28,909 bases of DNA, from positions 32,622 through 61,530 of the forward strand of contig HF999713.1 of NCBI GenBank assembly GCA_000434215.1, written 5' to 3'. The translations under genes and the position numbers were made by a program. This DNA comes from Bacteroides sp. CAG:144 (lineage in GTDB: Bacteria > Bacteroidota > Bacteroidia > Bacteroidales > UBA11471). Positions 1 through 6,775 of this stretch are shown one piece after another. Below the pieces are notes generated by a model. It saw nothing but the letters and a program-made list of their open reading frames with translations, was not told the origin of the DNA and did no database searches. How positions within the stretch are numbered: position 1 is the stretch's first letter; each line of letters starts with the position of its first letter.

Positions 1-404
1 AATTTCGTCTCGTGCATGTCCCGTGTGTTTTCGTCGACAAAAAGACAATCGGAAAAAACGATGGATACATCGGAATAGGACGAGAACGCATTCATACATT
101 CTTCGAGAAAGGTAGATCGGGCGACGTCGTCGCTTTCGGCAATCCAGATGTATTCTCCCCGGGCCAGTTCAAAACCTTTTTCCCATTGTATAAAAGTCGA
201 GCCGCTGTTTTTCTCGTTATAGACGATGTGGGATATTTTGGGGTGGTTTCGATAAGATTCGATAATTTCCCGGCTGTTGTCGGTCGAACAATCGTCGAGA
301 ATGATGACTTCATAGTCACTGTAAGTTTGGTTCAGTACCGAATCTATGCGCTGATTCAAAAACCGGGCATGACAATAGTTGGGAATGATTACCGAAACAT
401 TCAT
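1..404 (-). CDS. Glycosyltransferase family 2, N-terminal part (3' end outside window)
   Basis: This would transfer a sugar from a nucleotide-sugar donor during synthesis of a surface polysaccharide or LPS; the donor and acceptor cannot be told. About 134 residues are visible, starting MNVSVIIPNY, the usual first beta strand of GT-A family 2 enzymes. Next come a VIILDDCSTDNS stretch (the conserved aspartate of the nucleotide site, about residues 34-45) and IAESDDV near residue 92, which fits the metal-binding DxD region. The start at 404 is the only ATG ahead of the first strand. The C-terminal part lies beyond the left edge. It is divergent from a second glycosyltransferase at 519, and the two probably belong to one glycan locus. 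The family is clear; the specific function is unknown. Confidence 0.9.
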   Translation of the reverse strand, partial: MNVSVIIPNYCHARFLNQRIDSVLNQTYSDYEVIILDDCSTDNSREIIESYRNHPKISHIVYNEKNSGSTFIQWEKGFELARGEYIWIAESDDVARSTFLEECMNAFSSYSDVSIVFSDCLFVDENTRDMHETK

Positions 405-432
405 ATCGAATCTGTTAAAAAAGATTTCACCG

Positions 433-440
433 CAAAGATA
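433..440 (-). promoter_or_regulatory. Candidate -7 box (TATCTTTG) for the leftward glycosyltransferase
   Basis: On the minus strand this matches the Bacteroidetes TAnnTTTG element, 28 nt before the ATG at 404. I see no clean TTTG -33 box at the right distance. It is the mirror image of the box at 485-492. Confidence 0.5.
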
Positions 441-484
441 CAAAAGATTGTGTGCCCGGGATTCCTTTCTCTGTTTTTTGTTCG

Positions 485-492
485 TATCTTTG
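485..492 (+). promoter_or_regulatory. Candidate -7 box (TATCTTTG) for the rightward glycosyltransferase
   Basis: This matches the Bacteroidetes TAnnTTTG element and lies 26 nt before the ATG at 519. No good -33 box is visible. With the box at 433-440 it forms a 10-bp inverted repeat, GCAAAGATAC / GTATCTTTGC. Confidence 0.5.
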
Positions 493-518
493 CCGCCCTT
501 GATAATCAAAGAAAAGGT

Positions 519-1415
519 ATGATTTCGATAATTGTATGTTCGATAAACCCTGATACGGCGGAGAAGTTGAAGCAAAATATCGCTGCTACGATAGGTCGAG
601 TGGAGTACGAAGTGATCGTTTTTGATAACCGTACGTCGGGTTATGGAATCTGTAAAGTCTATAATTTATGTGCGGAAAAGAGCCGGTACGATTTCCTTTG
701 TTTTTTACATGAGGACGTGCAATTCGATACGATCGGATGGGGGGAGAAAATTGTCCGGAAGTTGTCCGAGCCCGATTGCGGAACGATCGGGTTTGCTGGT
801 TCGAAGTTAAGGACAGAAGGCTTTTATGGTATCGGGTTGGCGACCGAAGGTACTTGGCGGTCGAATTATATACAGCATTTAAATGGGAGGTGGTATGTCG
901 GTACATTTGAAAACCCCGATTGCTCAGAATTCTCTCCGGTGGTCGTTTTAGATGGCATGTGCCTGTTTGTTTCCCGCAAGGTGTGGAGCGAAATTCGTTT
1001 CGATGAACAGAAATTTCCGGGATTTCATCTATATGACCTCGATTTTTCTACGGCCGTATTTGCGGCCGGATATGTCAATTATGTCTGCCATACGGCTATT
1101 GTCGAGCATTTTTCCGAAGGATTTTATACGTCGACATGGTTTGAGGCAACCCGGGATTATAACGGGAAGTGGGCAGAGAAGTTGCCTCTTTATGTGGCCG
1201 ATTGCCGGCCGACGGGAGAGATGAAAGAATATGTCCGACGTGTGGAGTTCCGTTTTATCAAAAATATGATGAAGGGACGAGGGAAATGCTCATGGGAAGT
1301 CATAGGGCAACTCTGCGATGCCTATTGTGCGAAGTACGGCGGGATCAAAGCGTGGGAAATGCGCTATCAAGAACGGCGTTATCGCAAGCGTTGGAAAAGG
1401 GACGGCCGTCTTTAA
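519..1415 (+). CDS. Glycosyltransferase, StrF-like / GT2-like domain
   Basis: A 298-residue cytoplasmic enzyme that probably adds a sugar to a surface glycan. It opens MISIIVCSIN, a GT-A first strand. It carries CFLHEDVQF (HEDV at residues 64-67), which is where this group has its metal-binding acidic motif, and a later LYDLDFST near residue 171, typical of the StrF-like branch. The C-terminus is very basic (KRWKRDGRL). The frame stays open upstream to position 12, but that extension is antisense to the neighbouring gene, so I place the start at 519, right after the TATCTTTG box. Its stop is 15 nt from the convergent xerD, with no terminator visible between. The donor sugar is unknown. Confidence 0.85.
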   Translation: MISIIVCSINPDTAEKLKQNIAATIGRVEYEVIVFDNRTSGYGICKVYNLCAEKSRYDFLCFLHEDVQFDTIGWGEKIVRKLSEPDCGTIGFAGSKLRTEGFYGIGLATEGTWRSNYIQHLNGRWYVGTFENPDCSEFSPVVVLDGMCLFVSRKVWSEIRFDEQKFPGFHLYDLDFSTAVFAAGYVNYVCHTAIVEHFSEGFYTSTWFEATRDYNGKWAEKLPLYVADCRPTGEMKEYVRRVEFRFIKNMMKGRGKCSWEVIGQLCDAYCAKYGGIKAWEMRYQERRYRKRWKRDGRL

Positions 1416-1430
1416 AACTCTTTCACGGGA

Positions 1431-2345
1431 TTATTTCGCTTTTTTATTGTTGCGTGGGTGATGGGTAAGTATTTCGCTGCGCAGGAGTGCGTTGTCGAGA
1501 TGTACATATATCTCGGTGGTAGTGATGCTTTCGTGTCCCAGCATTTGCTGTATGGCCCGCAGATTGGCTCCGCCTTCGAGCAAGTGGGTGGCGAAGCTGT
1601 GGCGCAAAGTGTGGGGGCTGATGTTTTTTTGAATGCCGCAGGTTTCGCACTGTTTTTTGATAATGTAGAATATCATGACCCGGCTCAGCCGTCCTCCCCG
1701 ACGGTTGAGAAAGAGAATGTCTTCATCGCCTTTCTGGGGGGTGATGTGGCATCGGTCTTTTTGATAAAGTTTTATTTCGTGCAAGGCGTTTTGCGAGATG
1801 GGTATAAGGCGTTGTTTGCTGCCTTTGCCCTCGACGATGATATATTCGTCTTTGAAATATATCTGGGAGATACGCAACCCTACGAGTTCCGATACCCGCA
1901 GGCCGCAATCGTACATCGTTTCTATGATAGCCCGGTTGCGTTGACTCTCGGGCAGGGACATATCGAATGAGTCGATGAGCGAATCGATTTCTTCGACGGT
2001 AAGCACCTCGGGGAGTTTGCGTCCCAATTTGGGCCCTTCTATCAGTTCCATCGGGTTCTCTTCGGTAAACCCTTCGAGGCGCAGGAACGAATAGAACGAG
2101 TTCAGTCCCGATAAGATGCGGGCCTGCGACCGGGGTTGTATGCCGATGTCTTGTAATTGACAGATAAATTGCGTTATGTCTGCATCGACGAGTTGGTCGA
2201 TGGTGGGCTTTGATTCAGGGGATACATATTGGAACAGTTTGACGACGTCGTGCAGATACCCGTCTATGGTATTGTCCGATGCCCCCTTTTCGAGTTTGAG
2301 ATAACGCGAGAAAGATTTTAACAACTCCGAATTGCTAACAATCAT
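1431..2345 (-). CDS. xerD: Tyrosine recombinase XerD
   Basis: A site-specific recombinase of 304 residues, the usual XerC/XerD length. With a partner recombinase it resolves chromosome dimers at dif near the division site. Residues 1-90 form the SAM-like DNA-binding domain and the rest is the catalytic domain. The full set of active-site residues is visible: Arg150 (GLRVSEL), Lys174 (VEGKGSK), His245 and Arg248 (HTLRHSF), His271 (LGHES) and Tyr280 (EIYVHLD). It is divergent from aroQ and convergent with a glycosyltransferase. No mobile-element genes or attachment repeats lie near it, so a housekeeping role is much more likely than an integrase. The choice of XerD over XerC rests on recall of Bacteroidales gene order and is less certain than the family. 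Confidence 0.9.
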   Translation of the reverse strand: MIVSNSELLKSFSRYLKLEKGASDNTIDGYLHDVVKLFQYVSPESKPTIDQLVDADITQFICQLQDIGIQPRSQARILSGLNSFYSFLRLEGFTEENPMELIEGPKLGRKLPEVLTVEEIDSLIDSFDMSLPESQRNRAIIETMYDCGLRVSELVGLRISQIYFKDEYIIVEGKGSKQRLIPISQNALHEIKLYQKDRCHITPQKGDEDILFLNRRGGRLSRVMIFYIIKKQCETCGIQKNISPHTLRHSFATHLLEGGANLRAIQQMLGHESITTTEIYVHLDNALLRSEILTHHPRNNKKAK

Positions 2346-2378
2346 TATTTTATTGCGATATATTTCGTAATCTTTTTG

Positions 2379-2386
2379 TACTTTTG
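2379..2386 (+). promoter_or_regulatory. Candidate -7 box (TACTTTTG) for aroQ
   Basis: It fits TAnnTTTG and lies 77 nt upstream of aroQ. A TTG at 2353-2355 is 23 nt upstream, which is a little long for the -33 box. It may drive the aroQ-pyk-methyltransferase run. Confidence 0.4.
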
Positions 2387-2439
2387 CCGAAAATTTTGTT
2401 TGACCGATTTTTTCTCTTGACCGGAGTTTTCGGTAATGA

Positions 2440-2447
2440 CAAAGATA
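2440..2447 (-). promoter_or_regulatory. Candidate -7 box (TATCTTTG) for xerD
   Basis: An exact TAnnTTTG match on the minus strand, 94 nt before the xerD start. It lies close to the aroQ start, so the xerD and aroQ promoters face each other and their transcripts would overlap. No clear -33 box is seen. Confidence 0.45.
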
Positions 2448-2463
2448 CGAAATCTTTTGACTT

Positions 2464-2895
2464 ATGGATATATGGATTATTAACGGCCCGAACTTGAATT
2501 TGTTGGGAAAACGTGAAAAAAGCGTTTACGGAGACGCTTCGTTCGAAAGCTATCTCGAAGAGTTGCGTTCCCGCTATCCTCTCCATACGATACATTATTA
2601 CCAGTCTAATGTCGAGGGCGAGTTGATAAACAAAATCCATGAGTGCGGATTTTCTCCGGTCGGTATCGTTCTCAATGCCGGTGCTTATACCCATACGTCC
2701 ATTGCTCTTTCCGATGCTATCCGGGCTGTTCCCGCTCCGGTGGTCGAGGTACATATTTCCAATATTCACGCCCGAGAACCGTATCGTCATGTTTCGATGA
2801 TAGCTGCCGCATGTCGCGGTTCGGTCATCGGTTTCGGTCTTGACTCGTATAGATTGGCAGTAGAGGCTCTTATCGAAGAAGAAAAGAAAAAGTAA
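2464..2895 (+). CDS. aroQ: 3-dehydroquinate dehydratase, type II
   Basis: It catalyses the third step of the shikimate pathway, 3-dehydroquinate to 3-dehydroshikimate, in the cytoplasm. Type II enzymes are dodecamers of about 145-residue subunits and this one has 143. The signature is complete: IINGPNLNLLGKRE at the N-terminus; YG at residues 22-23 with the catalytic tyrosine; NAGAYTHTS, the substrate-binding loop; and EVHISNIHAREPYRHVS, with the catalytic histidine and carboxylate-binding residues. The lid has REKSVYG where many homologues have REPEIYG. The start is the first ATG, with no Shine-Dalgarno, as is normal here. pyk follows after 13 nt; since phosphoenolpyruvate feeds the shikimate pathway, the pairing makes sense. 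Confidence 0.95.
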   Translation: MDIWIINGPNLNLLGKREKSVYGDASFESYLEELRSRYPLHTIHYYQSNVEGELINKIHECGFSPVGIVLNAGAYTHTSIALSDAIRAVPAPVVEVHISNIHAREPYRHVSMIAAACRGSVIGFGLDSYRLAVEALIEEEKKK

Positions 2896-2908
2896 ACCTA
2901 TCCTATAT

Positions 2909-4378
2909 ATGATGACATCAAAACAAACCAAGATTGTTGCCACGGTTTCGGATAAACGTTGCGAAATAGATTTCGTGCGCGCGCTTTACGAAAACGGTAT
3001 GAATGTGGTGCGAATGAACTCGGCCCACCTCAATGCCGAAGGCTTCGATCGTATCATAAATAACGTGAGGGCCGTTTCCAATACGATCGCTATTCTCATG
3101 GATACGAAAGGCCCCGAAGTGAGAACCACCTTTATCGAAAACGACGGAAGCATCACGTTTACTGCCGGCGACATCGTGCGTATGGCAGGAAATCCCGATG
3201 CCTTTACCACGCACGACGCAATCAATGTGTCGTATGTCGATTTTGCCAAAGACCTTTCGGTGGACAGCGTCGTGCTCATCGACGACGGTGAATTGGAGTT
3301 CCGTGTACTCGAAAAACACGACGATTACTTGTTGTGCGTAGCGCAGAATGCCGGTGAGTTGGGATCGAGAAAGAGCGTGAATGTACCGGGTGTGCGTATC
3401 AATCTGCCGGCCCTTACCGAGAAAGACCGTCGTAATATTCTTTATGCCATTGATAAGGATATCGACTTTATCGCACATTCGTTTGTGCGTAACCGCCAAG
3501 ATGTTTTGGCTATACAGGAAATTCTCGATGCTCATAACAGCAAGATAAAAATCATTGCTAAAATCGAAAATCAGGAAGGTGTCGATAATATCGATGAGAT
3601 TCTCGAAGTTGCATACGGTGTGATGATTGCCCGCGGAGACCTCGGAATCGAAGTACCTCAGGAGAAGATTCCCGGCATACAGCGTCGTCTCATCAAGAAG
3701 TGCGTACAAGCCAAAAAGCCGGTGATCGTCGCTACGCAGATGCTCCACTCGATGATAAAGAATCCCCGACCCACGCGGGCCGAGGTTACCGACATCGCCA
3801 ATGCTATTTATTATCGTACCGATGCGCTTATGTTGAGCGGCGAAACGGCTTACGGAAAATATCCGGTAGAAGCTATTGCCACGATGTCGCGTATTGCAAA
3901 AGAGGCCGAACTGACGAAATTGTCGGACAACGATATACAGGTGAATGTCGAAGGTGAAGTCATCGACACCACGTCGTTCTTGTCCAAACATGCGGTAGAG
4001 TCGGCAAAAGTTTTGGGTGTAAAGGCTATCGTAACCGATAGTTTTACCGGCCGTACCGCCCGTAATCTGGCGGCATACCGGGGAGAAAACCCCATTTTGG
4101 CGATTTGTTATAGCGAGCGTACGATGCGTCAGTTGGCCCTCTCTTACGGTGTCATTGCTTTTTATCAGCATGAAATGTCGACCTCGCGCGAATATCTTTT
4201 CCACGGGCTTTCTTCATTGGTCGAGAACGGTATGATTACCAACGAAGATCTTATAGCCTATATCGGCGGAGCTTTCGGTGAGGGATCGGGAAGTTCGTTC
4301 CTCGAAATCAATAAAGCCGGTCTGGTATTGAAAGGTTACGATCGCTATATCCTGCCCAATCTCGAAGATGTGCATTAA
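2909..4378 (+). CDS. pyk: Pyruvate kinase
   Basis: It converts phosphoenolpyruvate and ADP to pyruvate and ATP, the last step of glycolysis. The protein has 489 residues with all three regions. The barrel starts TKIVATVSD; DTKGPEVRT is the phosphate and metal site; KIIAKIENQEG (from about 213) holds the catalytic lysine; MIARGDLGIE (from about 239) holds Mg ligands; ATQMLHSMIKNPRPTRAE is the signature helix; and the C-terminal domain runs through ARNLAAYRG. The K-site segment is RMNSAHL instead of the common RLNFSHG, so the usual potassium-binding serine position is alanine. The gene begins with two ATG codons and either may be used. It sits between aroQ (13 nt) and a methyltransferase (3 nt), clearly one transcript. 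Confidence 0.95.
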   Translation: MMTSKQTKIVATVSDKRCEIDFVRALYENGMNVVRMNSAHLNAEGFDRIINNVRAVSNTIAILMDTKGPEVRTTFIENDGSITFTAGDIVRMAGNPDAFTTHDAINVSYVDFAKDLSVDSVVLIDDGELEFRVLEKHDDYLLCVAQNAGELGSRKSVNVPGVRINLPALTEKDRRNILYAIDKDIDFIAHSFVRNRQDVLAIQEILDAHNSKIKIIAKIENQEGVDNIDEILEVAYGVMIARGDLGIEVPQEKIPGIQRRLIKKCVQAKKPVIVATQMLHSMIKNPRPTRAEVTDIANAIYYRTDALMLSGETAYGKYPVEAIATMSRIAKEAELTKLSDNDIQVNVEGEVIDTTSFLSKHAVESAKVLGVKAIVTDSFTGRTARNLAAYRGENPILAICYSERTMRQLALSYGVIAFYQHEMSTSREYLFHGLSSLVENGMITNEDLIAYIGGAFGEGSGSSFLEINKAGLVLKGYDRYILPNLEDVH

Positions 4379-4381
4379 AAA

Positions 4382-5035
4382 ATGACGGCAGAAGAGGCTC
4401 TCGACGAATACATTCTCTCGCATATCGACGGTGAAGGAGAATTGCTCGCGCGATTGAGTCGCGATACCCATATCCATTCGTTGCGTCCCCGTATGATGTC
4501 GGGACATTTACAGGGACGTATTCTCAAAATGATATGTCGTATGCAATGTCCTCGGCGTATTCTCGAAATAGGAACGTTTACAGGGTATTCTACGCTGTGT
4601 CTGGCCGAAGGAATGCCGGCCGATGCGGAGTTGCATACCGTGGAGATAGACGATGAGATAGAAGATTTCACAAGGCAACATTTGGCCTTGTCGCCTTTTG
4701 CCGACCGTATACACCTGCACATGGGCGATGCTTTCGATGTCGTGCCTCGGCTCGGAGGTTCTTTCGATCTTGTGTATATCGATGCCGACAAGCGGCGTTA
4801 TTCCGATTATTACGATATGGTATTCGACCGGGTTGTCCCCGGTGGTATGATACTTGCCGACAATACATTGTGGGATCACAAGGTCTGCGACGGACATTCT
4901 CACGATACGCAGACTCGTGCCGTTATGGCATTCAACGATAAGATTGCGACCGATACACGGGTCGAGAAAGTCATTTTGCCTTTACGGGACGGATTGACGT
5001 TGATTTGGAAAAAACAATCTCCGTCCCGGTTTTGA
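4382..5035 (+). CDS. SAM-dependent O-methyltransferase, family 3 (YrrM/TrmR-like)
   Basis: A 217-residue class I methyltransferase. ILEIGTFTGYSTLCLAEG, from about residue 60, is the SAM-binding motif I. VEIDDEIEDF is the acidic motif II, and VYIDADKRRYSDYY near residue 131 is the metal-binding D-A-D-K motif of the catechol-O-methyltransferase-like group. GGMILADNTLW follows and is typical. The family methylates catechol-type small molecules in some members and tRNA wobble uridine in others (TrmR), and the sequence alone does not decide between them. The start is 3 nt after the pyk stop, so translation is probably coupled. A housekeeping RNA role would fit the neighbour rbfA, but that is inference. 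Confidence 0.85.
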   Translation: MTAEEALDEYILSHIDGEGELLARLSRDTHIHSLRPRMMSGHLQGRILKMICRMQCPRRILEIGTFTGYSTLCLAEGMPADAELHTVEIDDEIEDFTRQHLALSPFADRIHLHMGDAFDVVPRLGGSFDLVYIDADKRRYSDYYDMVFDRVVPGGMILADNTLWDHKVCDGHSHDTQTRAVMAFNDKIATDTRVEKVILPLRDGLTLIWKKQSPSRF

Positions 5036-5061
5036 TTTCTCAGGAAGAAAACGTATCTTCG
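5031..5061 (+). promoter_or_regulatory. Candidate promoter for rbfA and the permease
   Basis: TTTG at 5031-5034, 19 nt spacer, then TATCTTCG at 5054-5061 (one mismatch to TAnnTTTG). It lies 28 nt before the rbfA start and overlaps the stop codon of the methyltransferase gene. Confidence 0.55.
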
Positions 5062-5089
5062 AACCGAAACCCTCTAAAAAATACGATTT

Positions 5090-5425
5090 ATGGAGACAAC
5101 CCGCCAAAATAAGATAAGTCGTCTGCTTCAAAAAGAATTGAGTGAGATATTCCGTCAGGAAACCAGCAAGACGCACGGCGTTCTCGTATCGGTAAGTGTC
5201 GTGCGTGTAAGCCCCGATTTGAGTGTGGCGAAAGCCTATCTAAGCATATTCCCGTCGGAAAAAGCGGCCGATATGCTCGAATCGATTCGCGATAATGCCA
5301 AGACTATACGGTATGAGTTGGCGAGCCGTGTGCGTTACCAGTTGCGTAAGACGCCCGAGCTGATGTTTTTCCTCGATGATTCACTCGATTATATCGAGAA
5401 TATCGATACACTCCTTCATAAATAA
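5090..5425 (+). CDS. rbfA: Ribosome-binding factor A
   Basis: RbfA binds the 30S subunit late in assembly, helps mature the 16S rRNA 5' end and matters for growth in the cold. The protein has 111 residues, within the family range. It shows the KH-like fold with RQNKISRLLQKELSEIF at the N-terminus, VSVVRVSPDLSVAKAYLSIF in the middle, and RYQLRKTPELMFFLDDSL, the conserved K-x-P-E-L-x-F signature, near the end. The only reasonable start is the ATG at 5090. The permease gene follows after 14 nt, an arrangement I recall from other Bacteroidales. Its own predicted promoter would let it be expressed apart from pyk. Confidence 0.93.
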   Translation: METTRQNKISRLLQKELSEIFRQETSKTHGVLVSVSVVRVSPDLSVAKAYLSIFPSEKAADMLESIRDNAKTIRYELASRVRYQLRKTPELMFFLDDSLDYIENIDTLLHK

Positions 5426-5439
5426 TTCCATAACCGCTT

Positions 5440-6693
5440 ATGCCCCTTTCGCTGAACATTGCGGTGAGATATCTTTTCTCCCGTAAGTCGCACAGTGCCA
5501 TCAATCTCATTTCGCTGGTTTCGGTCTTGGGGGTTGCCGTAACAACGATGGCTATAATATGTACGTTGTCGGTATATAACGGTTTTCAGGAAGTAGTTCT
5601 CTCTCTCTGTTCCCGCCTCGACCCTCCCGTGAAAATTCTACCCGTGCAGGGTAAGACAATTGATATGGCCGCTCCCGAAATAGCTGCCTTGTATGAGTGG
5701 ACCGATGAAATAGCTGCTCTTGCACCTGTTGTGGAGGAGAATGCTCTTGCTGTTTTCGGGAATAATCAGATGCCTGTTTTCCTGAAAGGTGTGGGTAATA
5801 CTTATGCCGATGTGAATACGCAACTCGATGAAACGTTACTCGAAGGTCAATTCCTGTTTTCCGATACGACCGGTTATTATGTGGGATTGGGGGCGGGAGT
5901 TGCGATGAGGCTCGAAATGGGTGCTTTTTTTTCTCGCCCGTTGAGGCTTTATGCCCCTAAACGCAAGACCCGTGTCAATATGGCCAATCCTTCTGCTTCG
6001 TTCCGAGAAAAAGAGGTGTATGCTTCGGCTGTCTTTGCCGTCAATCAGCAAGAGTACGATGAAACGTGGGTGATTGCTCCTCTGTCGCTCGTGAGGGAGC
6101 TTTATGATTACACGACCGAGGCCACTGCACTCGAACTGCGTTTGACGGACGGTGTCGACGAGGCGGCTTTTCTTACTCGTCTGCAAAACCATTTGGGCGG
6201 GAGCTATCGGGTTAGCGACCGTTTGCAGCAGCAGGCTTCGGCTTATAATATGATGCAGATAGAAAAATGGATTACATTTCTTATCTTGCTTTTTATTCTT
6301 TTGATAGCGACTTTCAACGTCATCGGTTCGCTTTCGATGCTTATCATCGATAAGCAGGGCGATATACGCACGTTGCATAATCTGGGCGCCGACGATGCGC
6401 TCATATCCCGCATATTTTTTGTCGAAGGCTGGCTTATTTCTGCTATCGGAGCCGGGGGCGGATTGATATTGGGTATTCTGCTGTGCTGGTTGCAACAGAC
6501 ATTCGGATTGCTGAGTATGGGAGGTGTTCCCGGGACTTTTGTCGTCGATGCTTATCCGGTGCGGTTTCTGTGGAGCGACGCATTGATTGTATTGCTTGTG
6601 GTCGTTCTTCTCGGCGTTGTTGCTTCATGGTTCCCGGTAAGGTATTTGCGTAAAAGGTGGCTTTCGCAGGGGCAAACTGTTTCGGATGGTTAG
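5440..6693 (+). CDS. ABC transporter permease of the LolC/LolE (FtsX-like) family
   Basis: A 417-residue inner-membrane protein, probably part of the machine that releases lipoproteins from the inner membrane toward the outer membrane. There is one transmembrane segment near residues 21-45 (INLISLVSVLGVAVTTMAII), a periplasmic domain up to about residue 275, then three segments near 277-300, 330-352 and 381-402. This is the LolCE/MacB topology. NMMQIEKW before the second segment and GSLSMLIIDKQGDIRTL after it are typical of LolC/E, the latter being the coupling region to the ATPase. No LolD-type ATPase is next to it, as is common in this phylum. I cannot separate LolC from LolE here. Confidence 0.88.
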   Translation: MPLSLNIAVRYLFSRKSHSAINLISLVSVLGVAVTTMAIICTLSVYNGFQEVVLSLCSRLDPPVKILPVQGKTIDMAAPEIAALYEWTDEIAALAPVVEENALAVFGNNQMPVFLKGVGNTYADVNTQLDETLLEGQFLFSDTTGYYVGLGAGVAMRLEMGAFFSRPLRLYAPKRKTRVNMANPSASFREKEVYASAVFAVNQQEYDETWVIAPLSLVRELYDYTTEATALELRLTDGVDEAAFLTRLQNHLGGSYRVSDRLQQQASAYNMMQIEKWITFLILLFILLIATFNVIGSLSMLIIDKQGDIRTLHNLGADDALISRIFFVEGWLISAIGAGGGLILGILLCWLQQTFGLLSMGGVPGTFVVDAYPVRFLWSDALIVLLVVVLLGVVASWFPVRYLRKRWLSQGQTVSDG

Positions 6694-6720
6694 CTGGAGT
6701 TTTTAAAATATATAATAATG

Positions 6721-6751
6721 TTTGGTTATTGATATTTTGTCTCTATTTTTG
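6721..6751 (+). promoter_or_regulatory. Promoter of the large lipoprotein gene
   Basis: TTTG at 6721-6724, exactly 19 nt spacer, and TATTTTTG at 6744-6751, a full match to the Bacteroidetes consensus. The leader before the ATG at 6776 would be about 20 nt. This supports the start at 6776, since an upstream in-frame ATG at 6722 lies inside the promoter. Confidence 0.75.
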
Positions 6752-6775
6752 TATAAAATCAACAATTCTTGCTAT

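Noticed and set aside
12..518. N-terminal extension of the rightward glycosyltransferase
   Set aside because: These codons are the reverse of the leftward glycosyltransferase, and the promoter at 485-492 and the family start both point to 519.
1431..2345. xerD as the integrase of a mobile element
   Set aside because: No excision, mobilisation or phage genes and no flanking direct repeats are seen; the neighbours are housekeeping genes.
2918..4204. A 428-codon open frame on the minus strand opposite pyk
   Set aside because: It lies fully antisense to a clear pyruvate kinase, and its translation has no recognisable domain. Stop-poor antisense frames are common here because of the codon usage.
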